From Aigarchaeota archaeon (GTDB lineage: Archaea > Thermoproteota > Nitrososphaeria_A > Caldarchaeales > Wolframiiraptoraceae), in NCBI GenBank assembly GCA_025059205.1, contig JANXDS010000001.1:140014-204013 (forward strand): 64,000 nt of DNA, written 5' to 3'. The translations under genes were made by a program, and so were the position numbers. The notes beneath the pieces are model-generated. The model ran no database searches and had not been told where the DNA came from. It was given only the letters and a program-made list of their open reading frames with translations. This document shows positions 33,299 through 42,949 of the stretch, in pieces; position 1 is the first letter of the stretch, and every line of letters begins with the position of its first letter.

Positions 33299-33553
33299 AT
33301 GATGATGGCTTCAAAACAGTATTTAGTCGTGGATGCCCGCTTCAAGTCTTGTCCCGGTCCTTTGATAAGCCTTATCGAAGCGGTCAAGAAAGCCAAACCT
33401 GGTCAAGTAATAAAATTACTTACAACCGATCCAACTTCGCCTAGAGATGTCAAGGAGTGGGCTAAGAGCACAACGCATAAGCTTTTAGAGATAAAAGAAA
33501 AAGAAAACGTTTATGAAATATATGTAGAAGTAGCGGATGATGGACTTGGCTAG
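33299..33553 (+). CDS. TusA-like sulfur-carrier protein
   Basis: 84 residues or slightly fewer; three consecutive ATG codons (33299, 33302, 33305) are possible leaderless starts. The TusA fold is shown by VVDARFKSCPGPLISLIEAV with the active Cys in a CPGP motif (CPxP in TusA), then LLTTDPTSPRDVKEWAKSTTH, typical of the family. It accepts persulfide sulfur on the Cys and passes it on. The stop overlaps the start region of the cysteine desulfurase gene, so the two are co-translated. Confidence 0.88.
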   Translation: MMMASKQYLVVDARFKSCPGPLISLIEAVKKAKPGQVIKLLTTDPTSPRDVKEWAKSTTHKLLEIKEKENVYEIYVEVADDGLG

Positions 33554-34778
33554 CGACGTTTATGTAGGTATAAGAGAATTATTGGAGGCGCACGGAAGAC
33601 CTGCCAGAGAAGTTTACCTAGATTCTGAAAATTCGGGCATGATTTTTCCTGAAGCTTTGAAGGCGATGGTCGACGCATACGAAGATCATTTTGCTGGTCA
33701 TCCGTCCATTACTCATAGACGTGGTTGGGAATCCTACGAGGCGCTGTACAAAACATCTTCGACCATAGCTAAATTCATAAACTGTGAACCTGACGAGCTA
33801 GCTTTCACACATAGCGGTACAGAAGCAAACAACTTAGCGATACTCGGATTGAATAAAGAAAGCGAAAGAAAAAAGATAATAGTTTCAGCGATAGAGCACT
33901 TAAGCGTAATCTTTCCTGCAGAACAACTCGAGAAGCAAGGTTACCGAGTAATCAAGGTGCCAGTAGATCGGGAAGGTTTTGTGAATTTGGAATTTCTAAT
34001 AAACAACGTAGACAAGGACACATTACTCGTGAGCGTTGGAGCGGTAAACCACGAAATAGGAACGATACAGGATTTGAGGGCTATCGTAGAGTCGGTTAAG
34101 GATAAGGATGAAAATATAATATTTCATACGGATGCTTGCGACGCCCTCGGAAGGATAAGCTTAGACGTTAAGAAGCTGAACGTGGACATGGCATCTTTCA
34201 GTAGCCATAAGGTATGCGGTCCTAAGGGTGCCGGAGCATTGTACATAAGAGATGGTGTCAAGATAGAACCGATTATACACGGTCAGCTGAGTACGCAGAA
34301 ATTATGGCCGGGATTAGAAAACGTACCAGCCATAGCTGGGTTTGGGAAAGCTGTCGAATTATTTGCTTCAAACTTCGATTTGTACGTAAATCATATGAAG
34401 GAGCTTAGGGACCTGCTCATCCAAGGCATTTTGTCAAATGTAGAGCATACGCTTCTGAACGGTCCTTTAGGGAACAAACGATCACCCGATAACGTTAACG
34501 TAAGCGTACTATACTGCGAGGGTGAAGCGTTGACCGTAGATCTTAGCCTTAATGGCATTTATGTATCTAGCGGAAGCGCATGCACCAGTCGTATTCTACA
34601 ACCCAGCCACGTATTGCTCGCGATAGGAAGGGAGTTTCATGAGGCGCATGGAAGCATTTTGATGAAGGTGGCCCCCCTCCACTCTCATGAGGATGTGCGT
34701 TATGTAGTGGAGAACGTCCCCCGCGTAGTACAAAGGTTAAGGTCTATAAGTCCTCTAAAACCTAAGGAGGTTGGATAA
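33537..34778 (+). CDS. Cysteine desulfurase (NifS/IscS/SufS family)
   Basis: 413 residues, PLP fold type I. HSGTEANNLAI marks the cofactor phosphate site near 90-100, SFSSHKVCGPKG holds the Schiff-base lysine, and SSGSACTSR carries the catalytic Cys on its mobile loop. It removes sulfur from cysteine as an enzyme persulfide. Its neighbours (TusA before, IscU after, E1-like divergent) make it the sulfur donor for both Fe-S clusters and thiolation. The N-terminal 25 residues are an extension before the usual VYLDSENSG start. Confidence 0.92.
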   Translation: MMDLASDVYVGIRELLEAHGRPAREVYLDSENSGMIFPEALKAMVDAYEDHFAGHPSITHRRGWESYEALYKTSSTIAKFINCEPDELAFTHSGTEANNLAILGLNKESERKKIIVSAIEHLSVIFPAEQLEKQGYRVIKVPVDREGFVNLEFLINNVDKDTLLVSVGAVNHEIGTIQDLRAIVESVKDKDENIIFHTDACDALGRISLDVKKLNVDMASFSSHKVCGPKGAGALYIRDGVKIEPIIHGQLSTQKLWPGLENVPAIAGFGKAVELFASNFDLYVNHMKELRDLLIQGILSNVEHTLLNGPLGNKRSPDNVNVSVLYCEGEALTVDLSLNGIYVSSGSACTSRILQPSHVLLAIGREFHEAHGSILMKVAPLHSHEDVRYVVENVPRVVQRLRSISPLKPKEVG

Positions 34779-34780
34779 GG

Positions 34781-35293
34781 ATGTCCGATAGAATTCCCCT
34801 ACCCTACACACCAAAAGTGCTTGAGCTTTTCAAAAACCCGAAAAATCTAGGAAAAATGGAGGACGCGAATGCCTCAGCGGTTGCAGGAAGTCTTGCATGT
34901 GGAGACATGATCGCTATATACCTCAAGATAGATGAAGATACGCAAACTATACTCAACGCCACCTTCGAGAGTTATGGGTGTGCAGCCAACATAGCCGCAT
35001 CGAGCATACTAACGGAGATGCTTAAGAATAAGAAGCTTGAGGATGCGTGGAAAATCTCGTGGAAGGACATATCGAACGAGCTTGGAGGGCTACCGGCCGT
35101 CAAGTACCATTGTGGTGTGATGGCAGTGGGCGCCTTCAGAAGGGCTGTCAGAGAGTACTTCAAGAATAAGAAAAAGCCGGAATGGATTCCGGAGGAGTTG
35201 ACGGCGGAAGAGAGACACGTCGTCGAAGAGGAAAAGCTTGTCGAGATACTATCTAAACGGATATCGTCCGGCTCTTTGCCGCCAACTTGCTAA
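34781..35293 (+). CDS. iscU: IscU/NifU-type iron-sulfur cluster scaffold
   Basis: 170 residues. The three cluster-binding cysteines are in SLACGDM (near 40), ESYGCAANIAASS (near 66) and KYHCGVMAVGAFRRA (near 111), and the Asp after the first Cys is kept. The C-terminal 45 residues are a charged helical extension beyond the usual scaffold length. It assembles Fe-S clusters with sulfur from the desulfurase encoded just upstream (two bases between genes). Confidence 0.92.
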   Translation: MSDRIPLPYTPKVLELFKNPKNLGKMEDANASAVAGSLACGDMIAIYLKIDEDTQTILNATFESYGCAANIAASSILTEMLKNKKLEDAWKISWKDISNELGGLPAVKYHCGVMAVGAFRRAVREYFKNKKKPEWIPEELTAEERHVVEEEKLVEILSKRISSGSLPPTC

Positions 35294-35391
35294 AAATCGT
35301 ACTAACCCATTAATTTTTGTGAAAGGTACGCGAAGCTAAAGAACGCCCTGATCACCATAAATATAATTATAATAATGATAATGAATAATGG

Positions 35392-35486
35392 CGCCGCGGG
35401 TCGGATTCGAACCGACGACCAACGGGTTAACAGCCTCAGCCCCCTTATATGAGGTCCGCTGCTCTACCGAGCTGAGCTACCGCGGC
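35392..35486 (-). tRNA. tRNA-Asn (anticodon GUU) with a 21-base intron
   Basis: Acceptor stem GCCGCGG/CCGCGGC, D arm TAGCTCAGCTCGGTAGAGCA, T arm GTCGG-TTCGAAT-CCGAC and discriminator G are all intact. The anticodon stem is interrupted. Removing 21 bases (35435-35455, or shifted by one) restores stem GCGGG/CCCGT around loop CTGTTAA with anticodon GTT and gives a 74-base mature tRNA. The intron contains CCTCA and TGAGG that pair, as in a bulge-helix-bulge substrate of the archaeal splicing endonuclease. The site falls near tRNA position 29/30 or 30/31, not the canonical 37/38. Confidence 0.88.
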
Positions 35487-35535
35487 TTAATCGTTAGAAT
35501 GTTATTAGGACGCTTTAAATTTTTAGTCAACTCTC

Positions 35536-37242
<1,707 letters not shown>

Positions 37243-37244
37243 TT

Positions 37245-37751
37245 ATGAACGTCGCTGACTACGGAGATCCTTTTGGCCAAAAAAGCTTAATAGTTAGGCA
37301 CTACCTAACATTTGTCGTGCCCAAGAATCTTAGCAGGGTTGAATCCTGTTATCTCAAGCGCATATACGTCTCAACGATCGAGGAGGGAAGACAGATTACA
37401 AGCGGTGACCTCGCTAAGATATTCAACGTCAAAATACCTTCGGCAATAGATGTTTTGAATAAATTAGAGAAGAAAATTTACATTAAGAAAGAAAAGTACG
37501 GATACATCACGCTGACCCAAGCAGGTTATAAGGTTGCTGTCGAATTACTGCATGCCCATAGGGTCTTTGAAGTTTTTCTTGTTAATAATCTCAAAATGAA
37601 GTCCAATGAGGCATGTAGGATAGCGGACTATGTCGATCACGTCCTTGATAAGGAGGTCGTAAGTAGACTTTGCGCGTACCTCAATAGACCTATGAAGTGC
37701 TGCCACAATCGTACGATAATCCACATAGGTTGTGAGGCGAGGAGTAGATGA
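37245..37751 (+). CDS. DtxR/MntR-type metal-dependent transcriptional regulator
   Basis: 168 residues. A winged helix (SGDLAKIFNVKIPSAIDVLNKLEKKIYIKKEKYGYITLT, about 51-89, quoted here only for its position) is followed by the dimerisation helices with metal-ligand candidates (ELLHAHRVFEVFL, EACRIADYVDHVLD). There is no SH3-like third domain. The stop overlaps the start of the metal-binding protein gene, so it most likely senses metal and represses its own operon with the three transporter genes that follow. Confidence 0.82.
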   Translation: MNVADYGDPFGQKSLIVRHYLTFVVPKNLSRVESCYLKRIYVSTIEEGRQITSGDLAKIFNVKIPSAIDVLNKLEKKIYIKKEKYGYITLTQAGYKVAVELLHAHRVFEVFLVNNLKMKSNEACRIADYVDHVLDKEVVSRLCAYLNRPMKCCHNRTIIHIGCEARSR

Positions 37752-38749
37752 ATATAAAACTACTATCTTTAACGTCTTTTGTGTTGTTCATGATTCTCAT
37801 TCCGGCACAGCTTGCCGTTAATGCAACAACAAAGCTAAGTGTCATAGTGTCTACACCTACGCTGGTGCCGTTAGTCAAGTCTGCAGCCGGAAATTACGTA
37901 GAAGTTAGCAGTGTAGTACCATTTGAACATGAGCCGCACGAGTACCAACTCGCACCCAAAGATTTAGAAAAAATATCCAACTCGGACATGCTAATCATCA
38001 CAGGACATTTCAAATGGGAGGAAGATCTTGCCTCGCTCATAGACCGCGGCAAAGTCTTGGACCTATACAAAGTTCTAGATGGAAAGCTGAAGTTGCTCAA
38101 CCTCCCTGATGGTGATGTAAACTTACATGAGTGGTGGCTTTCACCATATAACGCTAAGCTTGTCATAAACGAGATAGTGTACAAATTGGCAGAAATAGAC
38201 CGTTACAACGCCAAGGCTTATACGAGTCTTGCAGAAAAGTCCATAAGATCTATAGACAAGATTGTAGCTGAAGTGAATAGGACACTAGGCGAAAGGGGCC
38301 TTACGGGCGACGTCGCAATATGCTCGACACCAATCGAACAATACTTGATCGAAGAGTTTGGCTTACGTTGCTCGCTCATCCTAACAGAAGAAGAGTTAGT
38401 CGGCGTAAAGCCATTAATGCTTGAAAAGGCAAGGATGTCGCTCGCCGAAAACTCTCCCAAAGTACTCGTGTTAGCCGACATTAGCGAAGGTACTGCCGTA
38501 GCGGATGCTGTAAAGAAGCTTGCCGATGAGACTAACACACATCTTCTGAGGTTCTCTATAATCTCAAAAGATGACTGGGATTACGATGCGCTCCTAGCAT
38601 ACAACGCAGGTTTGATTACCAACATGCCCTATACACCTAAAGCGAGCTTTGGAACGGATGAGATCACGAGCATTTTGATCTCGATATTATCCGTCGTTGT
38701 AGTAATAGAGGCAATAATCATACTAAGGTTAAGGATGAGGAGACCATGA
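37748..38749 (+). CDS. Metal ABC transporter substrate-binding protein (ZnuA/TroA family)
   Basis: 333 residues. A signal/anchor helix (4-25) leads to the cluster A-I fold. Candidate ligands are in VPFEHEPHEYQL (near 58-69), NLHEWWLSP (near 124) and two acidic positions later. A second hydrophobic segment at about 308-327 would anchor the C-terminus, which is unusual. It binds Zn2+, Mn2+ or Fe2+ outside the cell. The overlap of four bases with both neighbours shows tight coupling. Which metal cannot be told by reading. Confidence 0.85.
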   Translation: MNIKLLSLTSFVLFMILIPAQLAVNATTKLSVIVSTPTLVPLVKSAAGNYVEVSSVVPFEHEPHEYQLAPKDLEKISNSDMLIITGHFKWEEDLASLIDRGKVLDLYKVLDGKLKLLNLPDGDVNLHEWWLSPYNAKLVINEIVYKLAEIDRYNAKAYTSLAEKSIRSIDKIVAEVNRTLGERGLTGDVAICSTPIEQYLIEEFGLRCSLILTEEELVGVKPLMLEKARMSLAENSPKVLVLADISEGTAVADAVKKLADETNTHLLRFSIISKDDWDYDALLAYNAGLITNMPYTPKASFGTDEITSILISILSVVVVIEAIIILRLRMRRP

Positions 38750-39522
38750 ACTCCGTTGAGGCTTTTAGCTTGACCGTTAGGCTGAATGGCTTCGAGGCTT
38801 TAAGCAACGTCACACTATCTTTGAATCATCCGACGTTTACGGCAATAATAGGGCCTAACGGTGCCGGTAAGACTACGTTACTCAAAACGATACTCGGGCT
38901 ACTAAAACCACAGAGCGGAAGCATCAGGGTAATGGGGTTAGATCCGACAAGAGAGTCAAAAAAAGTTAGGCTGATGATTGGCTACGTTCCGCAAAGGGAT
39001 AGGGTATCCTTCTTCGTACCTATAAAGGTCAAGGATGTGGTCATGATGTCAAGGCTGGTATGGAAAAGGCCGCCAAGGTGGATAACGGATCACGATGTGG
39101 TCGCCGTAAAGGAGGCTCTAAGGATCGTAGGGATCGAGGGTTTGTCGGATAGAAGGTTTGATGAGCTTAGCAGCGGACAGCAACAAAAGGTCCTTATAGC
39201 CAGGGCCATAGTTTCTGATCCCAAGCTACTGTTGCTTGATGAACCCTTCAACGGTGTTGACCTAACGAGTCAGCATGAGATAATGAATCTCATAAAAACT
39301 CTAAAAGAGAGCGGGGTCTCTATAATAATGGTCACACACGACGTGAGCGACGTCATCAACCTTATCGACAACCTGGTTCTACTATACAGAAGTGTTATAG
39401 CATCGGGGAAACCAGAAGACGTTCTGAAGGAGGAGGTCTTAAAAAAAGTATACGGCAACAGAATCAGCATTTACTCTAAAGAACCTTGTTTAATGTTCGT
39501 GCCGAGAGATTCACATGGTTGA
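38746..39522 (+). CDS. Metal ABC transporter ATPase (ZnuC/MntB type)
   Basis: 258 residues with Walker A GPNGAGKTT near 38, Q-loop VPQRD, signature LSSGQQQKV, Walker B LLLLDEPFNGVD and the H-loop VTHD. It drives the permease encoded directly downstream and overlaps it by eight bases. In operon with the regulator and binding protein. Confidence 0.92.
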   Translation: MNSVEAFSLTVRLNGFEALSNVTLSLNHPTFTAIIGPNGAGKTTLLKTILGLLKPQSGSIRVMGLDPTRESKKVRLMIGYVPQRDRVSFFVPIKVKDVVMMSRLVWKRPPRWITDHDVVAVKEALRIVGIEGLSDRRFDELSSGQQQKVLIARAIVSDPKLLLLDEPFNGVDLTSQHEIMNLIKTLKESGVSIIMVTHDVSDVINLIDNLVLLYRSVIASGKPEDVLKEEVLKKVYGNRISIYSKEPCLMFVPRDSHG

Positions 39523-40342
39523 CCTATTATCGCCTTTTTTGATAAAGTCTTACGTCGCCGTCCTACTCATGTCAGCTACATCCATAATCGGCTCTATCTC
39601 TGTGCTAAGGGGCGTTGCCTACATGCCTGCCGAAGCAGCTCACGCCGCGTTGGGCGGCGCAGCCCTAGGAATCCTGCTTGGTCATGTAGCCAACCTAACG
39701 ATAGACCCATACGTAGTCGCAACACTCTTCGCTAGCACCACGACGCTTTTTGCTGGTTATGTTGGGAGAAAAGGAGGTCCGGAGGCAATTGCGGCCGCGC
39801 TTGCCGGTGCATTAACGCTCGGTGTTTCCGTTTATGCATTCGTGAGACACGTTTTGCCTGCAAAGCTTAGAGTCGTTTTGGACGGTTATCTCGTGGGCGA
39901 TATCCTTCTGCTAGGAGACTCGGATATAGTCACGTTATCGATTCTGACTGTAGTATGCATGATCATATTTGCCATGTTTTACAACGAGATAATCTACGTG
40001 TGCTTCGACCCCGAAGGTGCCGAGGCCATGGGCGTGAACGTTTCATTCTATGATTTTATGATTTTCTTCTTGATAGGCCTAGCCGGTAGCGTAGCCACGA
40101 AGGTCGTAGGCACGCTCGTTGTTTATGCTCTCGTGATAGCGCCGGCCATAACTGCAAAAGAGCTATCGAGGAGCATCAACGGTGCACTAACCCTTACCGC
40201 GACTATCACGTTATTAGCTGGTTATGGTGGTTTAATGTTTTCCGTTATGTTCGACATACCGAGTAGCGGTTCCATAGCGATACTTGCGAGCGCTATTTAT
40301 GTCGGCACTATGCTAGCCAAGAGACTGGCTCCAAGGCGGTGA
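39515..40342 (+). CDS. Metal ABC transporter permease (ZnuB/MntC type)
   Basis: 275 residues, eight or nine hydrophobic segments. ABC-3 family marks are the early SVLRGVAYMPAEAAHAALGGAALG segment and the central loop DPEGAEAMGVNV that contacts the ATPase. Last gene of the four-gene metal uptake operon, 41 bases before tRNA-Ala(CGC). Confidence 0.92.
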   Translation: MVDLLSPFLIKSYVAVLLMSATSIIGSISVLRGVAYMPAEAAHAALGGAALGILLGHVANLTIDPYVVATLFASTTTLFAGYVGRKGGPEAIAAALAGALTLGVSVYAFVRHVLPAKLRVVLDGYLVGDILLLGDSDIVTLSILTVVCMIIFAMFYNEIIYVCFDPEGAEAMGVNVSFYDFMIFFLIGLAGSVATKVVGTLVVYALVIAPAITAKELSRSINGALTLTATITLLAGYGGLMFSVMFDIPSSGSIAILASAIYVGTMLAKRLAPRR

Positions 40343-40383
40343 AGGTATAATTACGGCTTTATTTACGAAAGATAAGGAGGAAC

Positions 40384-40455
40384 GGGCCGGTAGCGTAGCG
40401 GAAGCGCGCCCGCCTCGCACGCGGGAGGTCGCGGGTTCGAGTCCCGCCCGGTCCA
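40384..40455 (+). tRNA. tRNA-Ala (anticodon CGC)
   Basis: A 72-base cloverleaf: acceptor GGGCCGG/CCGGTCC again with G3-U70, D arm TAGCGTAGCGGAAGCGC, anticodon stem CCCGC/GCGGG around CTCGCAC (anticodon CGC), T arm GCGGG-TTCGAGT-CCCGC and discriminator A. No intron, no encoded CCA. Its stems are richer in G+C than the surrounding DNA. Confidence 0.96.
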
Positions 40456-40713
40456 ATAGTCAGCTCCCTACGTTCTTTTTAGAGACTTTTACGCCTGATG
40501 GTTCAGGGCTACTAACGTGCTAACCGTCCGTTGGAACATTTTCCGACGTTAAGTGCCTTTTAAGGACGTTGTAAAATTTTTAGGCCCTGGACATGACAGC
40601 AATTTCACCGTCGTTTCGTCATAAGTCTGAGGACGAACAGACTTCCAGGTATAAGTTTCTCACTAAATCAACCCAGACAAGAATCTCAGCGAGTTTTTAG
40701 GATTTTGTAGCTT
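40456..40713. other. Gene-free interval after tRNA-Ala(CGC)
   Basis: About 260 bases. I see no ORF with a start signal, no guide-RNA boxes in the right order and no repeat. It may hold the tRNA terminator and the 3' region of the convergent small gene. Confidence 0.4.
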
Positions 40714-40998
40714 TTAGCCCGTAGGTTTCTTGCTAACCAAGATCAGGTCTTTTTTATCTCCTATATGCCACTCTACAACATCAAAACCCATCTCGCTTAT
40801 CTTCATCTCAACGTCTTCCCAATCCTCTGAGTGTGAAGGCACCTTTACCGTTTCGATACACTCTGCACGCCCCCTCAGTTCTGCATCTTTGAGATACTCG
40901 TCTACGCTCGCTACGGGTCTTGGTAATTGGAGCACCTTCAGCTCCAACTTATCAACATGGTCAAACTCTATAATGTGCGCGCTTTTCTTTTGAGCCAT
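40714..40998 (-). CDS. Hypothetical small protein
   Basis: 94 residues from ATG 40998 (a longer frame from 41049 would cross the promoter). The sequence predicts a small alpha/beta fold: a first strand with HIIEFDHVDKLELKVL, an acidic middle (EDWEDVEMKISEMGFDVVEWHIG) and a final strand LILVSKK. I do not recognise a family. The element at 41021-41033 is about 27 bases upstream, so the mRNA is leaderless. Confidence 0.6.
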   Translation of the reverse strand: MAQKKSAHIIEFDHVDKLELKVLQLPRPVASVDEYLKDAELRGRAECIETVKVPSHSEDWEDVEMKISEMGFDVVEWHIGDKKDLILVSKKPTG

Positions 40999-41020
40999 CA
41001 GTAAAAAAATACATTGTAGT

Positions 41021-41033
41021 GCTTTAATATATC
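41021..41033. promoter_or_regulatory. TATA element between two small divergent genes
   Basis: GCTTTAATATATC can be read as TATA on both strands. Minus: about 27 bases before ATG 40998. Plus: transcription start near 41054, 17 bases before ATG 41071 and just ahead of its ribosome-binding site. Confidence 0.45.
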
Positions 41034-41070
41034 TTTTTTTCTTATACAAAAATAAAAAAGAGGAGGTATT

Positions 41071-41142
41071 ATGTTCGGTGGCTATTTAGCCGTTTGTCTA
41101 TTTGACGATAAGCTAGTTCGTGAAACTCCAGGAATAAATTAA
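41071..41142 (+). CDS. Candidate 23-residue microprotein with strong ribosome-binding site
   Basis: ATG 41071 opens 23 codons ending TAA at 41140-41142 (first residues MFGGYLAVCLFDD). It is preceded by GAGGAGGT four bases upstream, one of the strongest ribosome-binding sites in the window, and by a TATA element about 44 bases upstream. A T-rich tract TTTGTTGTTTTT follows directly at 41144-41155. All parts of an expression unit are thus present around a very short frame. Function unknown; it could be a regulatory peptide or leader. Confidence 0.4.
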   Translation: MFGGYLAVCLFDDKLVRETPGIN

Positions 41143-41143
41143 A

Positions 41144-41155
41144 TTTGTTGTTTTT
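41144..41155 (+). terminator. T-rich tract after the microprotein frame
   Basis: TTTGTTGTTTTT begins one base after the 23-codon frame and would serve as a U-tract terminator. Confidence 0.35.
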
Positions 41156-41220
41156 AATATAAGTTCATGAGTTAACGTTGTCAACGTCAAGCGCTTTTAT
41201 TTGTATTACTAACTTTATAC

Positions 41221-41955
41221 TTAGCGGTAAAGGTTACGTAACGAGCTTACAAGCGATGGCACGTCTTGCTTGAGTGAGAGGACGAACGGCATACTCTCCT
41301 GTTTTGCCAGCGTTATGGCCAGCTCGTCCACATCCTCAGGCTTCGTAGGCCCGTGGATTACTATCATCCTCGGCTTTATCGGATATATCTTCACGGCAAT
41401 TAGTGGCGAACGACCTCTGCTAACACCTACGAAGACCAGTGCCCTCATTGAGTTCGCGCCGAACAACCTCAAGAAGTCGCTTGCATCCATGATCTTTATT
41501 GCATTTAAGCTGTCCACGACGGTATACCCATATATCGGCTGGTCTTGGTTCTCCATACCGGCCAAGATTACCCCCTCTACAGCTTCGGTAACTTCTTTAA
41601 CAGATTTTGCCTCAGGAAACTCCGCGATGTCTAAGATAACACTACTTAGGTCCTTAGCTACCGCTGTGAACTTCTTTATATGAGCTCCACCCCTCTTGGA
41701 ATCTATCTCTATTAATGCCGTGACGAACTTTCTAAGGAAGATGGTTCCTGGTGATTTTCTTCGATTATTTTCATAGTCGTTTAAAACCGATGGTGCTATG
41801 CCCATATGCCTAGCCAGCTCACTTTGACTAAGCTCGAACAGAAGCCTCCATTTCTTCATAACGTCTCCGGGAGTTTTGGAGAGTATTATTTCACCGGCTA
41901 TCTTGTTCATTAAGGCTTCTTCTGCTGCTCCATACGCGTCAGTAGAACTACCCAT
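41221..41955 (-). CDS. Cro/C1-type HTH transcriptional regulator with C-terminal sensor-like domain
   Basis: 244 residues. The HTH (LSQSELARHMGIAPSVLNDYE, about residues 42-62) is followed by a linker and a C-terminal alpha/beta domain (about 95-244, with VEGVILAGMENQDQPIYGYTVVDS and MRALVFVGVSRGRSPLIAVK). This matches a conserved archaeal regulator family (COG1709-like). It is divergent from the internally duplicated protein at 42018 across an AT-rich palindrome, so it may control that gene and itself. Ligand unknown. Confidence 0.75.
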   Translation of the reverse strand: MGSSTDAYGAAEEALMNKIAGEIILSKTPGDVMKKWRLLFELSQSELARHMGIAPSVLNDYENNRRKSPGTIFLRKFVTALIEIDSKRGGAHIKKFTAVAKDLSSVILDIAEFPEAKSVKEVTEAVEGVILAGMENQDQPIYGYTVVDSLNAIKIMDASDFLRLFGANSMRALVFVGVSRGRSPLIAVKIYPIKPRMIVIHGPTKPEDVDELAITLAKQESMPFVLSLKQDVPSLVSSLRNLYR

Positions 41956-41970
41956 TTTCGTATTATGGTT

Positions 41971-41995
41971 CTATAACCTAATATTAATATTATAG
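41971..41995. promoter_or_regulatory. AT-rich palindrome, likely shared TATA/operator for a divergent pair
   Basis: AATATTAATATT (41980-41991) is a perfect 12-bp palindrome, flanked by CTATAA (41971-41976) and TTATAG (41990-41995). It lies about 30 bases from both start codons (ATG 41955 minus, ATG 42018 plus). The arrangement fits a common promoter that the HTH regulator could occlude. Confidence 0.5.
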
Positions 41996-42017
41996 CCTAA
42001 AATTAAGGCAATGTAGG

Positions 42018-42752
42018 ATGGGAAAGAAAAGCACACGAGTGAAGAAGGTTAAACCACCTGTAGCGATAGAAGTCTCAGACATTTTAAACCTAGCTAGGCT
42101 AGCCATGAGTAGGGTTGACGTTCAGCCATTGTTCTGGCACTTCAAGTGGAAAAATCAACCGATACTAGGTTACCTTTCATCCATACCGTATTGGTACGGA
42201 AACTTGCCAATCTTTGCGTACACAAAACTCAACTATGAATTGAAAAGCTACATAGCATACATGAGTGTCGAGAAAGAGGAGGTCTTACTGACCGACAACA
42301 ACGACGATAGTCGGTATATGTATGGCGCAATTATTGAAACAGAGGACGAGCCTCCATTCATCACAGAAGCCCTTTCTGGACGTAACAAGCTGAAAGATAA
42401 GCCGGTGCTCATAAAAGCAGGAAACTTAAACTCTCTAATCAGGATGTTAATCATATTGTCGGATACAAACTCTTCACCACCCCTATGGTACTTTGAGTTC
42501 AAGGGCAAGCATGTACTGGGTCTTATAGCTCCGTTCTTTGACTATTACGATGCCAACGCTTTACCGGTTTTCTTCTACGTAGAAAGCGATACGAAGCCTC
42601 CAGCATCTTTCATAAGGTACATTTCACTCAAATCCGGAGAGGAAATCTCATACGTTCCGTACATAAGCGATATGAAGTACTTCTACGGCAGGATAGTAAA
42701 CGTTAAGTCGATGCCATTCTTCACTGGAACGAGTTTGGAGTACCGTAAGTAA
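42018..42752 (+). CDS. Unknown protein built of two tandem copies of one domain
   Basis: 244 residues. After a basic N-terminus, two related units of about 100 residues follow: residues about 20-120 and 135-240. Shared blocks are QPLFWHFKWKNQPILGYLSS versus PPLWYFEFKGKHVLGLIAPF, LPIFAYTK versus LPVFFYVE, SYIAYMSVEKEE versus RYISLKSGEE, and RYMYGAIIETEDEPPF versus KYFYGRIVNVKSMPFF. I do not recognise the domain. The aromatic-rich strands suggest a ligand- or protein-binding beta fold. It is divergent from an HTH regulator. Confidence 0.7.
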   Translation: MGKKSTRVKKVKPPVAIEVSDILNLARLAMSRVDVQPLFWHFKWKNQPILGYLSSIPYWYGNLPIFAYTKLNYELKSYIAYMSVEKEEVLLTDNNDDSRYMYGAIIETEDEPPFITEALSGRNKLKDKPVLIKAGNLNSLIRMLIILSDTNSSPPLWYFEFKGKHVLGLIAPFFDYYDANALPVFFYVESDTKPPASFIRYISLKSGEEISYVPYISDMKYFYGRIVNVKSMPFFTGTSLEYRK

Positions 42753-42949
42753 TTTTTACAAACCTTTAACACATTGAACTCAATACTTCTCAAATGTTTT
42801 AGAAGTTTTCACGTACCGAATACATGGTTTTCGTCGTTAAGAGGCGGGTTTAGGAAAAATCCTGCGAATGTCAAAGCTTTAGTCCGAATACTACGTTAAA
42901 ATTTATTAGATGGCTAAGTTAGCCGTTGTTTCTGGAGTGTGAGTATTGT

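Noticed and set aside
40600-40700. Possible guide RNA on the minus strand after tRNA-Ala(CGC).
   Set aside because: C- and D-like boxes are present only singly and in the wrong order.
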